Below, piece by piece: positions 43,108 to 51,805 of a stretch of DNA of 64,000 nucleotides. Within the stretch, counting starts at the first letter, position 1. The number at the start of each line of letters is the position of its first letter. Location: positions 264,903 to 328,902 of the forward strand of contig JALNWQ010000003.1 in assembly GCA_023230855.1 (NCBI GenBank). The letters run 5' to 3'. The notes below the pieces were generated by a model that made no database searches, was not told the origin of the DNA, and saw only the letters and a program-made list of their open reading frames with translations. This DNA comes from Solirubrobacteraceae bacterium. GTDB taxonomy: Bacteria > Actinomycetota > Thermoleophilia > Solirubrobacterales > Solirubrobacteraceae. The translations under genes and the position numbers were made by a program.

Positions 43108-43253
43108 GGCGCGCCGTGAAGCCGGCGCCCCACGTCCGCGACGCCCCACACCCCCCACGCGAACGCCGGACGCCCCGCGGGGCGCGCCGTGAAGCCGGCG
43201 CCCCACGTCCGCGACGCGACGCACCCCCGGCCCCAACGCCGGACGTCCCGCGT
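43108..43253. repeat. Two tandem 73-bp repeat units in an intergenic region
   Basis: The first 37 bases of each unit are identical (43108-43144 and 43181-43217, beginning GGCGCGCCGTGAAGCCGG). The second halves are diverged but alignable (both contain AACGCCGGACG). The pair fills most of the gap between the histidine kinase and the MoxR gene. Confidence 0.75.
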
Positions 43254-43347
43254 CCCCTCCTTATCCCGGCGTGACGTCGCGCCCCCTAGGTTGTGAAGCA
43301 CGCGCCGCCACCCGCCACCGTCACCCGCCGCAGGAAGCCCCGAGCCC

Positions 43348-44511
43348 ATGCACCCGCCCCACGATCCCGCCGCCCCCCGCCGCCGCTTCGCCGACGATCC
43401 GCCGCGGGCCCGTCACCACGACGATCCGCCGCCCGCCCCGGCCCGCCACGACGAGGGGCCGCCGCGGTCCCGCCGTGCCCCGTCCGCCCCGCCGGAGCGC
43501 GAGGTCGACCCGGCGATCGAGGCGATCGCCCGCGACCTCGAGGCGGTGCTGCACGAGGCCAAGCGGGTCGTCGTCGGGCAGGACGCGATGCTCGAGCGGG
43601 TCCTCATCGCGCTGCTGTCGGGCGGCCACGTGCTGCTGGAGGGCGTCCCGGGCCTGGCCAAGACCCTGACGGTGAAGACGCTCGCGACGGTCCTCGGCGG
43701 GTCGTTCAGCCGCGTGCAGTTCACCCCGGACCTCGTGCCGGCGGACCTCGTCGGCACCCGGATCTGGCGGCCCGACACCGGCCGGTTCGAGATCCAGCTC
43801 GGCCCGGTGTTCGGCAACCTGCTGCTCGCCGACGAGATCAACCGCGCCCCCGCGAAGGTCCAGTCGGCGCTGCTCGAGGTCATGCAGGAGCGCCAGGTGA
43901 CGCTCGGCGGTGCGAGCCACGCGATGCCCGATCCGTTCCTCGTCCTGGCGACGCAGAACCCGATCGAGTCGGAGGGCACCTACCCGCTGCCCGAGGCGCA
44001 GGTCGACCGGTTCCTGCTCAAGGTCCTCGTCGACTACCCGAGCCCCGAGGACGAGGCCCGCGTCGTGCAGCAGGCGATCGGCCTGCCGGAGGAGCCGCGC
44101 CAGCTCCTCACCCCGGAGCGGCTCATCGCCCACCGCGAGACGGTGCGCGCGACGTACGCCGACCCGGGCGTCGTGCGGCTGGCGGTGCGACTGGCCGACG
44201 CCACCCGCAACCCGTCCGCCTACGGCCTGCCGCACCTCGAGCCGCTGATCGAGATCGGCGCGAGCCCCCGCGGGCCGATCGGCCTCGTCCAGGCCGCCCA
44301 GGCGCTGGCGGTGCTCCGCGGCCGCGACTACGTCGCCGAGCGCGACGTGCTGTCGCTCGCCCACGACGTGCTCCGCCACCGGCTGCTGCTGTCGTACGAG
44401 GCGCACGCCGACGGGGTCACCCCCGACCGGGTCCTCGACGAGGTCGTCGAGGTCGTCCGGACGACGTCCGCCCCCACCCTGCGCTCGGTCGACCCGAGCA
44501 CCGCGGCCTGA
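43348..44511 (+). CDS. MoxR-family AAA+ ATPase
   Basis: The product has 387 residues. After a 50-residue Pro/Arg-rich leader it has GVPGLAKT (Walker A, residues 99-106), LLLADEINRAP (Walker B/sensor), LATQNPIESEGTYPLPEAQ and DRF(L)LKV, all diagnostic of MoxR. It is a cytosolic chaperone-like ATPase that acts with VWA proteins. It opens the MoxR-DUF58-VWA operon. A TAGGTT hexamer at 43287-43292 is a possible -10 with a 55-nt leader. Confidence 0.95.
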   Translation: MHPPHDPAAPRRRFADDPPRARHHDDPPPAPARHDEGPPRSRRAPSAPPEREVDPAIEAIARDLEAVLHEAKRVVVGQDAMLERVLIALLSGGHVLLEGVPGLAKTLTVKTLATVLGGSFSRVQFTPDLVPADLVGTRIWRPDTGRFEIQLGPVFGNLLLADEINRAPAKVQSALLEVMQERQVTLGGASHAMPDPFLVLATQNPIESEGTYPLPEAQVDRFLLKVLVDYPSPEDEARVVQQAIGLPEEPRQLLTPERLIAHRETVRATYADPGVVRLAVRLADATRNPSAYGLPHLEPLIEIGASPRGPIGLVQAAQALAVLRGRDYVAERDVLSLAHDVLRHRLLLSYEAHADGVTPDRVLDEVVEVVRTTSAPTLRSVDPSTAA

Positions 44512-44542
44512 TCCGGACGGCCGCCCGTCGTCCTCCGCCCCC

Positions 44543-45574
44543 GTGCCCTCCTCCACGTCCAACCCCACGCCGCCGGTCCCGGACCGGACGTCGTCGCCCC
44601 GCCCGGCCCGCCGCGGGCTCGTCACCCCGACGGCCCGCCAGGGCCCCGGGCGGGTCGACGGCGCCGCGCTGCGCGGGATCGAGGTGCCGTCGGCGCGTCG
44701 GGGCGCGGGCGCGCTGCCGGGCGACCATCAGGCGGCGGGGTCTGGGCCCGGCACCGAGCTGCACCAGCTCCGGCCGTACGTCGAGGGCGACGACGTGCGC
44801 CACATCGACGCGGCGGCGAGCGCCCGCACCGGCGAGCCGCACGTCCGGCTGCACGTGCCCGAGCGGACCCTCACGACGTGGATCGCGCTCGACGTGTCGG
44901 CGTCGATGGCGTTCGGGTCGGCGGCCCGGTTGAAGTCCGACGTCGCCGAGGGCGCCGTCCGCGTCCTCGCCCGGCTCGGCACCCGCCACGGCGGCCGCGT
45001 GGCGCTGCTGCGGTTCGGCGCGATCGGCGCGACCGACGACCCGCGGATCCCGCTCGTGCCGCCGGCGGGCGGGCGCGGCGTCCTGGGCGCGATCGACCGG
45101 GCGCTCGCGGACGGGTTCGCCCCCGACGGCCGCGGTCGTGGACGGCCGCGCGCGGGCCATGGCCGGTCGCCCCGCGACGGCGACGAGCTGACCGACACGC
45201 TGCGTCGGATGCCCCAGGTCGCCCGCCGGCCCGGGGTGGTGGCGATCGTCACCGACCTGCGCGGCGACGACGAGTTGTCGTGGGAGCGGCCGCTGGCGAT
45301 GGTGTCGCGCCTGCACCACGTCGTCGTCGTGCAGATCGACGATCCGCTCGAGGTCGCCCTGCCCGACGCCGGGGTGCTGACCGTCGTCGATCCCGAGACG
45401 GGCGAGACGCTCGAGGTCGACACGTCGTCGCCGCGGCTGCGGGACGCGTTCGCCGCCGCGACCGTCGCCCGCCAGGAGCGGATCCACGCCGCGATCCGTC
45501 GGGCCCGGGCCCAGCACGTCCACCTGACGACCGACGGCGACTGGCTGCGGACGCTGGGGAGCGCGCTGCGATGA
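44543..45574 (+). CDS. DUF58-domain protein
   Basis: The product has 343 residues. It has PGTELHQLRPYVEGDDVRHIDAAASARTGEPHVRLHV, the DUF58 signature, then a VWA-like segment with LDVSASMAFG (DXSXS form). Unlike many DUF58 proteins it lacks N-terminal transmembrane helices. The GTG at 44543 sits 31 bases after moxR. The last codons overlap the next gene (ATGA). Confidence 0.88.
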   Translation: MPSSTSNPTPPVPDRTSSPRPARRGLVTPTARQGPGRVDGAALRGIEVPSARRGAGALPGDHQAAGSGPGTELHQLRPYVEGDDVRHIDAAASARTGEPHVRLHVPERTLTTWIALDVSASMAFGSAARLKSDVAEGAVRVLARLGTRHGGRVALLRFGAIGATDDPRIPLVPPAGGRGVLGAIDRALADGFAPDGRGRGRPRAGHGRSPRDGDELTDTLRRMPQVARRPGVVAIVTDLRGDDELSWERPLAMVSRLHHVVVVQIDDPLEVALPDAGVLTVVDPETGETLEVDTSSPRLRDAFAAATVARQERIHAAIRRARAQHVHLTTDGDWLRTLGSALR

Positions 45575-46548
45575 CGTTCGCCGCCCCGCTGTCGCTCCTC
45601 CTGCTGCTGCTCGTCCCCGTCGGGCTGTGGCTCGTGCACGCCGCCTCCGCACGGCGTCACCGTCACGCGGTCCGCCTGCCGGCGCTCGGCACGCTCGCCG
45701 CGGTCGCCGGCACCGACGCGCGCCGCACCGTCGTGCGCCGGTGGCTGCCGACCGGCCTGCTCGCGGCGACCGTCGTCCTGCTCGTCGTCGGGATGGCCCG
45801 GCCCGAGGTGACGGTGTCGGTCCCGCGCGAGCGCGCGTCGATGATGCTCGTCACCGACGCGTCGCGGTCGATGCAGGCCACCGACGTCGTGCCGACCCGG
45901 ATGGACGCGGCGCGCGAGGCGGCGCAGCGGTTCCTCAACAGCGTGCCGGCGACGATGCGGGTGGGGATCATCGGCTACGGCAGCTCGGTCCACACGGTGC
46001 AGGCCCCGCAGCTCGACCGGCGTCCGGTCCAGGACGCGCTGTTCGGCCTGGCGGCGGACGGCGCGACCCACACCGGCGACGCGCTCGAGGCGGCGCTCGA
46101 CGCGCTCGAGGCCGAGGGCGACCCGGCCGCCGGGTCGGACCGCGGCCCGGGGGCGATCCTGTTGCTGTCGGACGGGATGGCCAGCAGCGGCCAGGATCCG
46201 CTCGGCGCCGCCGACCGCGCCCGCAAGCTCGGCATCCCGATCTACACCGTGGCGCTCGGCACCCCCGACGGCACCGTCGACGGTGGCTACGGCGCGGGTG
46301 GCGTGCCGCTCGCGCTGCCGGTGCCGCCCGACCCCGAGACGCTGGCCGAGATCGCCCGGCGGTCCGGCGGCCAGGCGTTCTCGGTCGACGACGCCGACCG
46401 CCTGGGCCAGGTCTACGAGCAGGTCGGCGCCCGCGTCGGCACCGAGGCGGAGCAGCGCGAGCTCACCGCCGGTTTCGGCCTGGCGGGCCTCGTCCTCATG
46501 GCCGCCGCGGCGTTCCTCGGCCTGCGCTGGCGGCCGCGGACGGGGTGA
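45571..46548 (+). CDS. VWA-domain membrane protein, BatA-like (second copy)
   Basis: The product has 325 residues, with the same plan as the copy at 40 kb: FAAPLSLLLLLLVPVGLWLV, a second helix, then a VWA domain with VTDASRSM (DXSXS) and LLSDGMASSGQDP, and a C-terminal helix (LAGLVLMAAAAFLGL). The two copies share the PXRMD/PDRI, VALGT and PPDXETL..IA segments, so they are clear paralogues. It is translationally coupled to the DUF58 gene. Confidence 0.9.
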   Translation: MTFAAPLSLLLLLLVPVGLWLVHAASARRHRHAVRLPALGTLAAVAGTDARRTVVRRWLPTGLLAATVVLLVVGMARPEVTVSVPRERASMMLVTDASRSMQATDVVPTRMDAAREAAQRFLNSVPATMRVGIIGYGSSVHTVQAPQLDRRPVQDALFGLAADGATHTGDALEAALDALEAEGDPAAGSDRGPGAILLLSDGMASSGQDPLGAADRARKLGIPIYTVALGTPDGTVDGGYGAGGVPLALPVPPDPETLAEIARRSGGQAFSVDDADRLGQVYEQVGARVGTEAEQRELTAGFGLAGLVLMAAAAFLGLRWRPRTG

Positions 46549-46574
46549 TCCGGCGGGGTGGCCGGTAGCCCGGG

Positions 46575-46620
46575 CCGCGCTCCGGGCGGTGGGGCCCTAC
46601 GGCCTCACGCCGGAGCGCGG
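46575..46620. terminator. Long hairpin between convergent genes
   Basis: CCGCGCTCCGG (46575-46585) pairs with CCGGAGCGCGG (46610-46620). The intervening bases form an inner stem (GGTGGGGCC with GGCCTCAC). It lies between the VWA gene and the convergent SRPBCC gene. Confidence 0.65.
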
Positions 46621-46663
46621 TCCGGGTGCGACGACGTGCTCCCGCCCCCGGACCACCGGTCGA

Positions 46664-47143
46664 TCACGCCGCCCCGAAGTGCTTGGCGGTGTCCTTGAAC
46701 AGCGACCCGAACACGGCGCCGTTGATCGGGCCCCCGGGCTTGCCGGCGAGGCTCGGCTCGACGACGACGAGCCAGCGGAAGGTGCAGGCGTCGTCGCCGC
46801 TCGGCTCGACGACGTAGTCCTCGGCGAGCCGCTTGAACAGCGGCATGCTCGCCCGGACGCCGCAGAACGCCTTGCGCCGTCCCTCCTCCCACGCGAAGTA
46901 CCGCTCGTCGACCTTGAGCATGCCGCCGAGGACGCTGGCGCGGCGGGTGGTGCCGACCCCGAACGGGCGGGGCGACGTCCAGGTCGCGCCCTTCTTCATG
47001 AGGCTGCACCAGTCGAGGGTGCCGTCGCGCGTGAGCTCGGCCCACACGTCGGCGGCGGGACGGGCGATCGCGAACGTCCTCTCGTACCGCTTCGTCGCGG
47101 TCTGGAGGAACGTCTCGTCGGTGGGGGCGAGCTTGAAGGCCAT
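46664..47143 (-). CDS. SRPBCC-family (polyketide cyclase/START-like) protein
   Basis: The product has 159 residues. It has ATKRYERTFAIARPAADVWAEL at the start, then alternating strands (GVGTTRRASVLGG, YFAWEEGRRKAFCG, FRWLVVVEPS) and a C-terminal helix (GSLFKDTAKHF), the SRPBCC layout with a hydrophobic ligand pocket. It has a GGAG ribosome-binding site and a candidate -10 (TAGGGT) with a 40-nt leader. The next genes on this strand are a monooxygenase and TetR. Confidence 0.85.
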   Translation of the reverse strand: MAFKLAPTDETFLQTATKRYERTFAIARPAADVWAELTRDGTLDWCSLMKKGATWTSPRPFGVGTTRRASVLGGMLKVDERYFAWEEGRRKAFCGVRASMPLFKRLAEDYVVEPSGDDACTFRWLVVVEPSLAGKPGGPINGAVFGSLFKDTAKHFGAA

Positions 47144-47272
47144 GGGTCTCCGGGGTGGTCCGGGTGGACGGGTCCTGACGACCCTAGTCGCCGGGACCGC
47201 GCATGGCGAGACCGGTCGCCGGGGCGGCCGCCCGGCGTCGTGTCCCGCCCGCAGACGTCCCCGGTGACCGCA

Positions 47273-48802
47273 TCACTCGGGCGACCGGCCCCCGACCGGC
47301 TCCGCCGCCCGGCCGTCGGTCCGCTCCCCGAGCTCCTCGAAGTCCTCCAGCTCGACGTGGGCGAGCATCCGGCGGTGACGATCCGGCAGCCACGGCCAGA
47401 TCTGCGGGGTGCCGTCGGGGCCCATGTACCAGCTGTCGCACCCGGTGACCCAGACCGTCCCGGTGAGCGCGCTCCGGGCGTCGTCGGTGAACCGTCGCGC
47501 CGCGTCCTCGGTCGGGGCGACCGCGTCGACCTCGCCGCGCCGCCAACGCTGGACGAGGTCGATCGCGTAGCCGACCTGGGTCTCGGCGACGTTCACCATC
47601 GACGACGCGTTGACCGGGCTGTTGGGCCCCATCGCCATGAGGAGGTTGGGCAGCCCCGGCACCGCGACGGTCCGGTAGCCGCGCGGCCCGTCGGCCCACG
47701 CGTCGCTCAGGCGACGCCCGTCCGGCCCGACGAACTCCGTGGGCCGCACGAGGGCCTGGGTGTCGAACCCGGTGGCGAGGACGAGGACGTCGAGCTCGTG
47801 CAGGGTCCCGTCGGCGGTTCGCACCCCGCGCGGCTCGATCCGGTCGATCGCGTCGTCGACGAACGCCACGTCGGGGTGCTGGATCGCCCGGTGGTAGCCG
47901 GTGCTGACGATGAGCCGCTTGCATCCGGCGGCGTAGGTCGGGGTCAGGCGGCGGCGCAGGTCGGGGTCGCGGATCGTGCGCAGCCGGCGGCGGCAGATCG
48001 CCGCGACGAGCCGGCGCTGCCACCCGTCGTGGACGAGCGCGGTGACGACGACCCGCTCGAACAACCACCGGTGGCCCCGGTACGCCCGGTCGTTGAGTCC
48101 CGGGAACCGGCGGTACGCCCAGCGGGCCAGGCGGGTGTAGCGGCGGTTGGGGAGCGGCAGGATCCACTGTGGGGTGCGGGCGAACTGCGTGAGCGACCGG
48201 GTGGAGCCCGCGAGCGCCGTGACGACCTGCACCGCGGTCGACCCCATGCCGACGATCCCGACCCGCGCGTCGGCCAGGTCGACCCCGTGGTCCCACGCCG
48301 AGGAGTGGAACGTCGGCCCGGCGAACGCGTCGAGCCCCGGCAGGTCGGGGATCGACGGCCGGTGGAGGAACCCGCAGCCGGTGAAGACGAAGTCCGCGTC
48401 GCCGACGGGCCCGTCGGGGCCGGAGAGCCGCCAGCGGCCGTCGACCCACCGGCCCTCGGTGATCTCGGAGCCGAACGTGATCCGGTCGGTGATCCCGTGC
48501 CGGTCGGCGACGTCGCGCAGGTAGCGGCCGATCTCGGGCCCGGGCGAGAACACGCGGGTCCAGTCGGGGTTCGGCGCGAACGAGTACTGGAAGTACCGCG
48601 ACGGCACGTCGCAGTACAGGCCCGGGTAGGTGTTGTCCCGCCAGGTGCCGCCGACGGCGTGCCCCTTCTCGTGGATCGTGAACGTCTCGACGCCGATCCC
48701 GCGCAGCCGGATCGCCATGCACAGCCCGGACACCCCGGCCCCGATGATCGCCACCGTCGGCGTGCGCAGCGGTCGTGGGGCGGGGGCGCCGGACGGGGTC
48801 AT
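47273..48802 (-). CDS. Flavin-containing (Baeyer-Villiger-type) monooxygenase
   Basis: The product has 509 residues. It has an FAD-binding GAGVSG (residues 21-26), the BVMO fingerprint FXGXXXHXXXW as FAGPTFHSSAW (residues 160-170), and a second NADP-binding GMGSTA (185-190). ATGFDTQ near residue 350 is also family-typical. It would insert oxygen into a ketone or oxidise a cyclic substrate using NADPH. It lies downstream of tetR on the same strand and may be controlled with it. Confidence 0.9.
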   Translation of the reverse strand: MTPSGAPAPRPLRTPTVAIIGAGVSGLCMAIRLRGIGVETFTIHEKGHAVGGTWRDNTYPGLYCDVPSRYFQYSFAPNPDWTRVFSPGPEIGRYLRDVADRHGITDRITFGSEITEGRWVDGRWRLSGPDGPVGDADFVFTGCGFLHRPSIPDLPGLDAFAGPTFHSSAWDHGVDLADARVGIVGMGSTAVQVVTALAGSTRSLTQFARTPQWILPLPNRRYTRLARWAYRRFPGLNDRAYRGHRWLFERVVVTALVHDGWQRRLVAAICRRRLRTIRDPDLRRRLTPTYAAGCKRLIVSTGYHRAIQHPDVAFVDDAIDRIEPRGVRTADGTLHELDVLVLATGFDTQALVRPTEFVGPDGRRLSDAWADGPRGYRTVAVPGLPNLLMAMGPNSPVNASSMVNVAETQVGYAIDLVQRWRRGEVDAVAPTEDAARRFTDDARSALTGTVWVTGCDSWYMGPDGTPQIWPWLPDRHRRMLAHVELEDFEELGERTDGRAAEPVGGRSPE

Positions 48803-48932
48803 GGCCCAGTCTCGACGGGGCCGCAGCGGACGTACGACGGGTGTGGGGACAACCCCCGGACGCCGGACTGTGGAGCGGCGACAACCAGGCGGGTCGGCGC
48901 GGCGGCGGTCCCGGTCCGACCGACGCGGTCGG

Positions 48933-49559
48933 TCAGTCGCGGACGTCCGCGGCGAGCCCGTCGACGAGGCGCTCGAGCGCCCGCTCGACGTGCCCGTCGT
49001 CGGCGGCGTGGGACAGGTGGCCGCGCAGGCGGTGGGCGGTCGGGGCCTGCTCGCGGTCGATCCCGGCCAGGCGACCATCGGTCGACCGGCGGCGACTCAG
49101 GCGGTAGAGGCTCGCGCCACAGGTGTAGTTGAAGAGCGTGACGAACCCGTCGGCGGCGTCGGCGTCGGCGAACCCGCTGCGGGTGAGCACGTCGAGCACG
49201 CCGTCGGCGAGCCGGGTCGCGACCGGCCCCTCGATCGGCCGCCGCAGCATCGCCTCGGCGACGGCGGGGTGCGCGGTCAGCAGTCCGTGGAGCGCGGTGA
49301 AGAACCCGCGCAGCTCGACGCGCCACGCCCCCGTCGGGTCGACCGCCGGCAGCTCGCGCAGCGACCGGTCGACGAGCAGGTCGACGAGCGCGTCCTTGCT
49401 CGCCACGTGGTTGTAGAGCGCCATCGGCGACACGCCGAGCTCGGCGCCGACCCGCCGCATCGTCACGGCGTCCAGGCCGTGCTCGTCCCCGATCCGCAGC
49501 GCCGCGTCGACGACCTGCCGCTCGTCGAGCGTCCGACGAGCCGCTCTTGCCCGCGCCAT
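48933..49559 (-). CDS. TetR-family transcriptional regulator
   Basis: The product has 208 residues. It has the N-terminal helix-turn-helix (TMRRVGAELGVSPMALYNHVASKDALVDLL) and a TetR_C-type ligand domain, as in tetracycline-repressor-like members. It is divergent from the APH-like kinase gene with a short AT-rich intergenic region between, so it probably controls both directions. A TATCAT -10 lies 7 nt before its ATG. Confidence 0.92.
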   Translation of the reverse strand: MARARAARRTLDERQVVDAALRIGDEHGLDAVTMRRVGAELGVSPMALYNHVASKDALVDLLVDRSLRELPAVDPTGAWRVELRGFFTALHGLLTAHPAVAEAMLRRPIEGPVATRLADGVLDVLTRSGFADADAADGFVTLFNYTCGASLYRLSRRRSTDGRLAGIDREQAPTAHRLRGHLSHAADDGHVERALERLVDGLAADVRD

Positions 49560-49566
49560 GGGCGGG

Positions 49567-49593
49567 ATGATATGTATTTACTTAGTACGTACG
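49567..49593. promoter_or_regulatory. Shared tetR/kinase promoter region with a candidate TetR site
   Basis: On the minus strand TATCAT (49572-49567) ends 7 nt before the tetR ATG. Next to it is an AT-rich block with the odd palindrome TACTTAGTA (49579-49587) and an overlapping GTACGTAC (49585-49592). It is the only such block in the divergent gap. The kinase gene then has a GAGGAGAGG ribosome-binding site before its ATG at 49608. Confidence 0.55.
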
Positions 49594-49607
49594 AGGAGAG
49601 GTCGACG

Positions 49608-50723
49608 ATGGCACTGAAGAACGAGTTCGAGCCCGCCGACGTGGCGCGGCGACTGGCCGACTGGCTGCCCGGGGCCCTGGGCGTCGCCGGTCCGGTGACG
49701 GTCGACGACGTCGTGATCCCGCAGGCGAGCGGCATGTCGAGCGAGACGGTGCTCTTCCGCGCGTCGTGGACGGGCGACGACGGCCCGGTCACCCGCGGGC
49801 TCGTCGTGCGCGTGCCGCCGGCGATCGGCCTCTTCCCCGATCCCGACGTGACCCGCGAGGCGGCGACGATGCGCGCCCTCGCCGCGCACGCCGACGCGCC
49901 GGTCCCGGACGTCCTGGCGCACGAGACGTCGGGCGACGTCCTGGGCGGCGAGTTCCTCCTCCTCGAGCGCGCGCACGGCGACGTTCCCGGTGACGACCCG
50001 CCGTTCGTCACCGGCGGCTGGGTCGTCGACCTCCCCGCCGAGCGGCGCGGCGTGATGTACGACGGCGCGCTGCGCGCGATCGCCGGGATCCAGGCGGTCG
50101 ACGTCGACGCCACCGGGCTCGCGTCGCTGCACGACGGGTCGACCGCCGACGCGGTGCTGGAGCGCGAGATCGGCTACTGGCGGGAGTTCTACGCGTGGGC
50201 GCGCGCCGCCGACGGGCAGAGCCCGCTCGTCGAGCGGGCGCTCGACCGGCTGGAGGAGACGCGGCCGTCGCTCGACGGGCCGCTGGTGCCGGTGTGGGGC
50301 GACGCGCGCTTCGGCAACATGATGTTCGGCCCCGACCAGCAGGTCACCGCCGTCCTCGACTGGGAGATGGCGTCGGTCGGCCCGCGCGAGGTCGACTTGG
50401 GCTACTGGCTGTTCTTCGACCGGATGTACTCCGAGGGCATCGGCGCCCCGCGGCTCGAGGGGTTCCCGGAGCGCGACGCGGTGATCGCCCGCTACACCGA
50501 GCTCACCGGCCACGAGCCGCGCCACCTCGACTGGTTCGAGGCGTGGGGCGCGCTGCGCGGCTCGATCCTCCTCGTGCGCGTCGGCAACCTCATGATCGAG
50601 CACGGCCTGATGCCGCCCGGCGCGCCGTTCCCGGTGAGCAACCCGGCCGCCCACGTCCTCGCCGCGCTGCTCGAGCTCCCGCCGCCGGACGCCGACGCCG
50701 CCTGGATCACCGGCAGCCGCTGA
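49608..50723 (+). CDS. Aminoglycoside-phosphotransferase-like kinase, possibly for acyl-CoA or alcohol substrates
   Basis: The product has 371 residues and an APH/kinase fold. It has GMSSETVLFRASW (glycine-rich loop), FLLLERAHGDVPG (hinge), VWGDARFGNMMF (catalytic Asp/Asn, usually HGDXXXXN) and VLDWEMASVGPREVDLGYWL (metal Asp). Such non-antibiotic APH proteins in actinobacteria lie with acyl-CoA and hydroxy-acid genes, as the LvaA-type 4-hydroxyacyl-CoA kinases do. That role is an inference. Confidence 0.85.
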   Translation: MALKNEFEPADVARRLADWLPGALGVAGPVTVDDVVIPQASGMSSETVLFRASWTGDDGPVTRGLVVRVPPAIGLFPDPDVTREAATMRALAAHADAPVPDVLAHETSGDVLGGEFLLLERAHGDVPGDDPPFVTGGWVVDLPAERRGVMYDGALRAIAGIQAVDVDATGLASLHDGSTADAVLEREIGYWREFYAWARAADGQSPLVERALDRLEETRPSLDGPLVPVWGDARFGNMMFGPDQQVTAVLDWEMASVGPREVDLGYWLFFDRMYSEGIGAPRLEGFPERDAVIARYTELTGHEPRHLDWFEAWGALRGSILLVRVGNLMIEHGLMPPGAPFPVSNPAAHVLAALLELPPPDADAAWITGSR

Positions 50724-50736
50724 CGCCGACCGACCG

Positions 50737-51720
50737 ATGACGAACGACCCCAACGTCACCCCCAAGCGCGACGTCCCGCTGTGGAGCGAGACGCGCTGGA
50801 ACGGGTGCTGGAACCCCGACCTCGGCGTCGGGGTCTACCTGCACGCCGGCCGGTTCCGCCGCGATCTCGACCTGTGGTGGGCGCAGGTCGTGGCGTACCT
50901 TCCCGACGGCGGGCTGTGCGTCCAGCGGCTGTGGGGCCGCAACGCCGCCGACGCCGGGGTGACCCTGGGCGGGCTCGACCTGCGGATGACCGACGCCGGG
51001 TGGACGGCGACGTACGACGGGGTCGGCGAGCTCACCGACACGGCGGCGATGGCGCGAGGGGTGCGCGGGTCGTCGGCGCCGTCGCGGTCGTTCCGGATCG
51101 ACCTGGAGGCGACCGCGGTCACCGCGCCGTGGGACCAGCGTCCCGAGGGCGACGACGTGCCGCTGCACGCCAGTGACGCCCACGTGCAGCAGGCGTTCAC
51201 GAGCCGCGGCACGGTGACCGTCGACGGCGAGGCGCTGTCGTTGGACGGGATCGGGTTCAAGGACCACTCCAGCGGCCGTCGGGACTTCGGCCCGTGGCGC
51301 AGCCACGAGTTCGTCATGGCGGTCGGTCCGGAGTGGACGGCGCACCTCATCTCGATGGCCGCCCCGGACGGCACGGCGATGCCGCCGATGGGGGCGCTCA
51401 TCACCCGCGACGGCGCGCACGAGGCGATCACCCGGTTCGCGACCGAGCCGCTCGGCGACGCCGCCGGCGGCCCGACGACCGGCCGTCTGACGTTCGAGAC
51501 CGACACCGGCCGACGCGGCGACTACGCCGTCGAGGTGCGTCACGCCGCGCCGCTGTCGATCACCGAGGACAACGACAACATGAACGGGGTGAACTGGGAG
51601 ATCGAGGGCGACCCCGTGGTGCTGATCGAGGGCAACGCCCGGCTGACCGCCGACGACGGCGCCGTCGTCCACGCGTTCCACGAGCGCACGATGCGCCGCA
51701 GCCTGCTGCCGAGGCCGTAG
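50737..51720 (+). CDS. CrtC/AttH-like (DUF7064-type) beta-barrel protein
   Basis: The product has 327 residues, rich in beta strands and tryptophan, with WSETRWNGCWNPDLGVGVYLH, FKDHSSGRRDFGPWRSHEFV and DNMNGVNWEIEGDPVV. This fits the hydroxyneurosporene-synthase/AttH-like lipocalin superfamily often encoded next to APH-like kinases. It starts 13 bases after the kinase stop. The activity is not known. Naming as DUF7064 is from memory. Confidence 0.6.
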   Translation: MTNDPNVTPKRDVPLWSETRWNGCWNPDLGVGVYLHAGRFRRDLDLWWAQVVAYLPDGGLCVQRLWGRNAADAGVTLGGLDLRMTDAGWTATYDGVGELTDTAAMARGVRGSSAPSRSFRIDLEATAVTAPWDQRPEGDDVPLHASDAHVQQAFTSRGTVTVDGEALSLDGIGFKDHSSGRRDFGPWRSHEFVMAVGPEWTAHLISMAAPDGTAMPPMGALITRDGAHEAITRFATEPLGDAAGGPTTGRLTFETDTGRRGDYAVEVRHAAPLSITEDNDNMNGVNWEIEGDPVVLIEGNARLTADDGAVVHAFHERTMRRSLLPRP

Positions 51721-51805
51721 GGAGCGGCGGGTCCCCCGCCCGCGACCGGTCCGCGCACCGCCGCCGCGGGCGATGCCGCGGCCCGTCGCCCCGCCCCGGC
51801 CCCGA

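Noticed and set aside
43108..43253. Coding sequence across the 73-bp tandem repeat
   Set aside because: Short frames exist here, but none has a plausible start, ribosome-binding site or non-repetitive composition.
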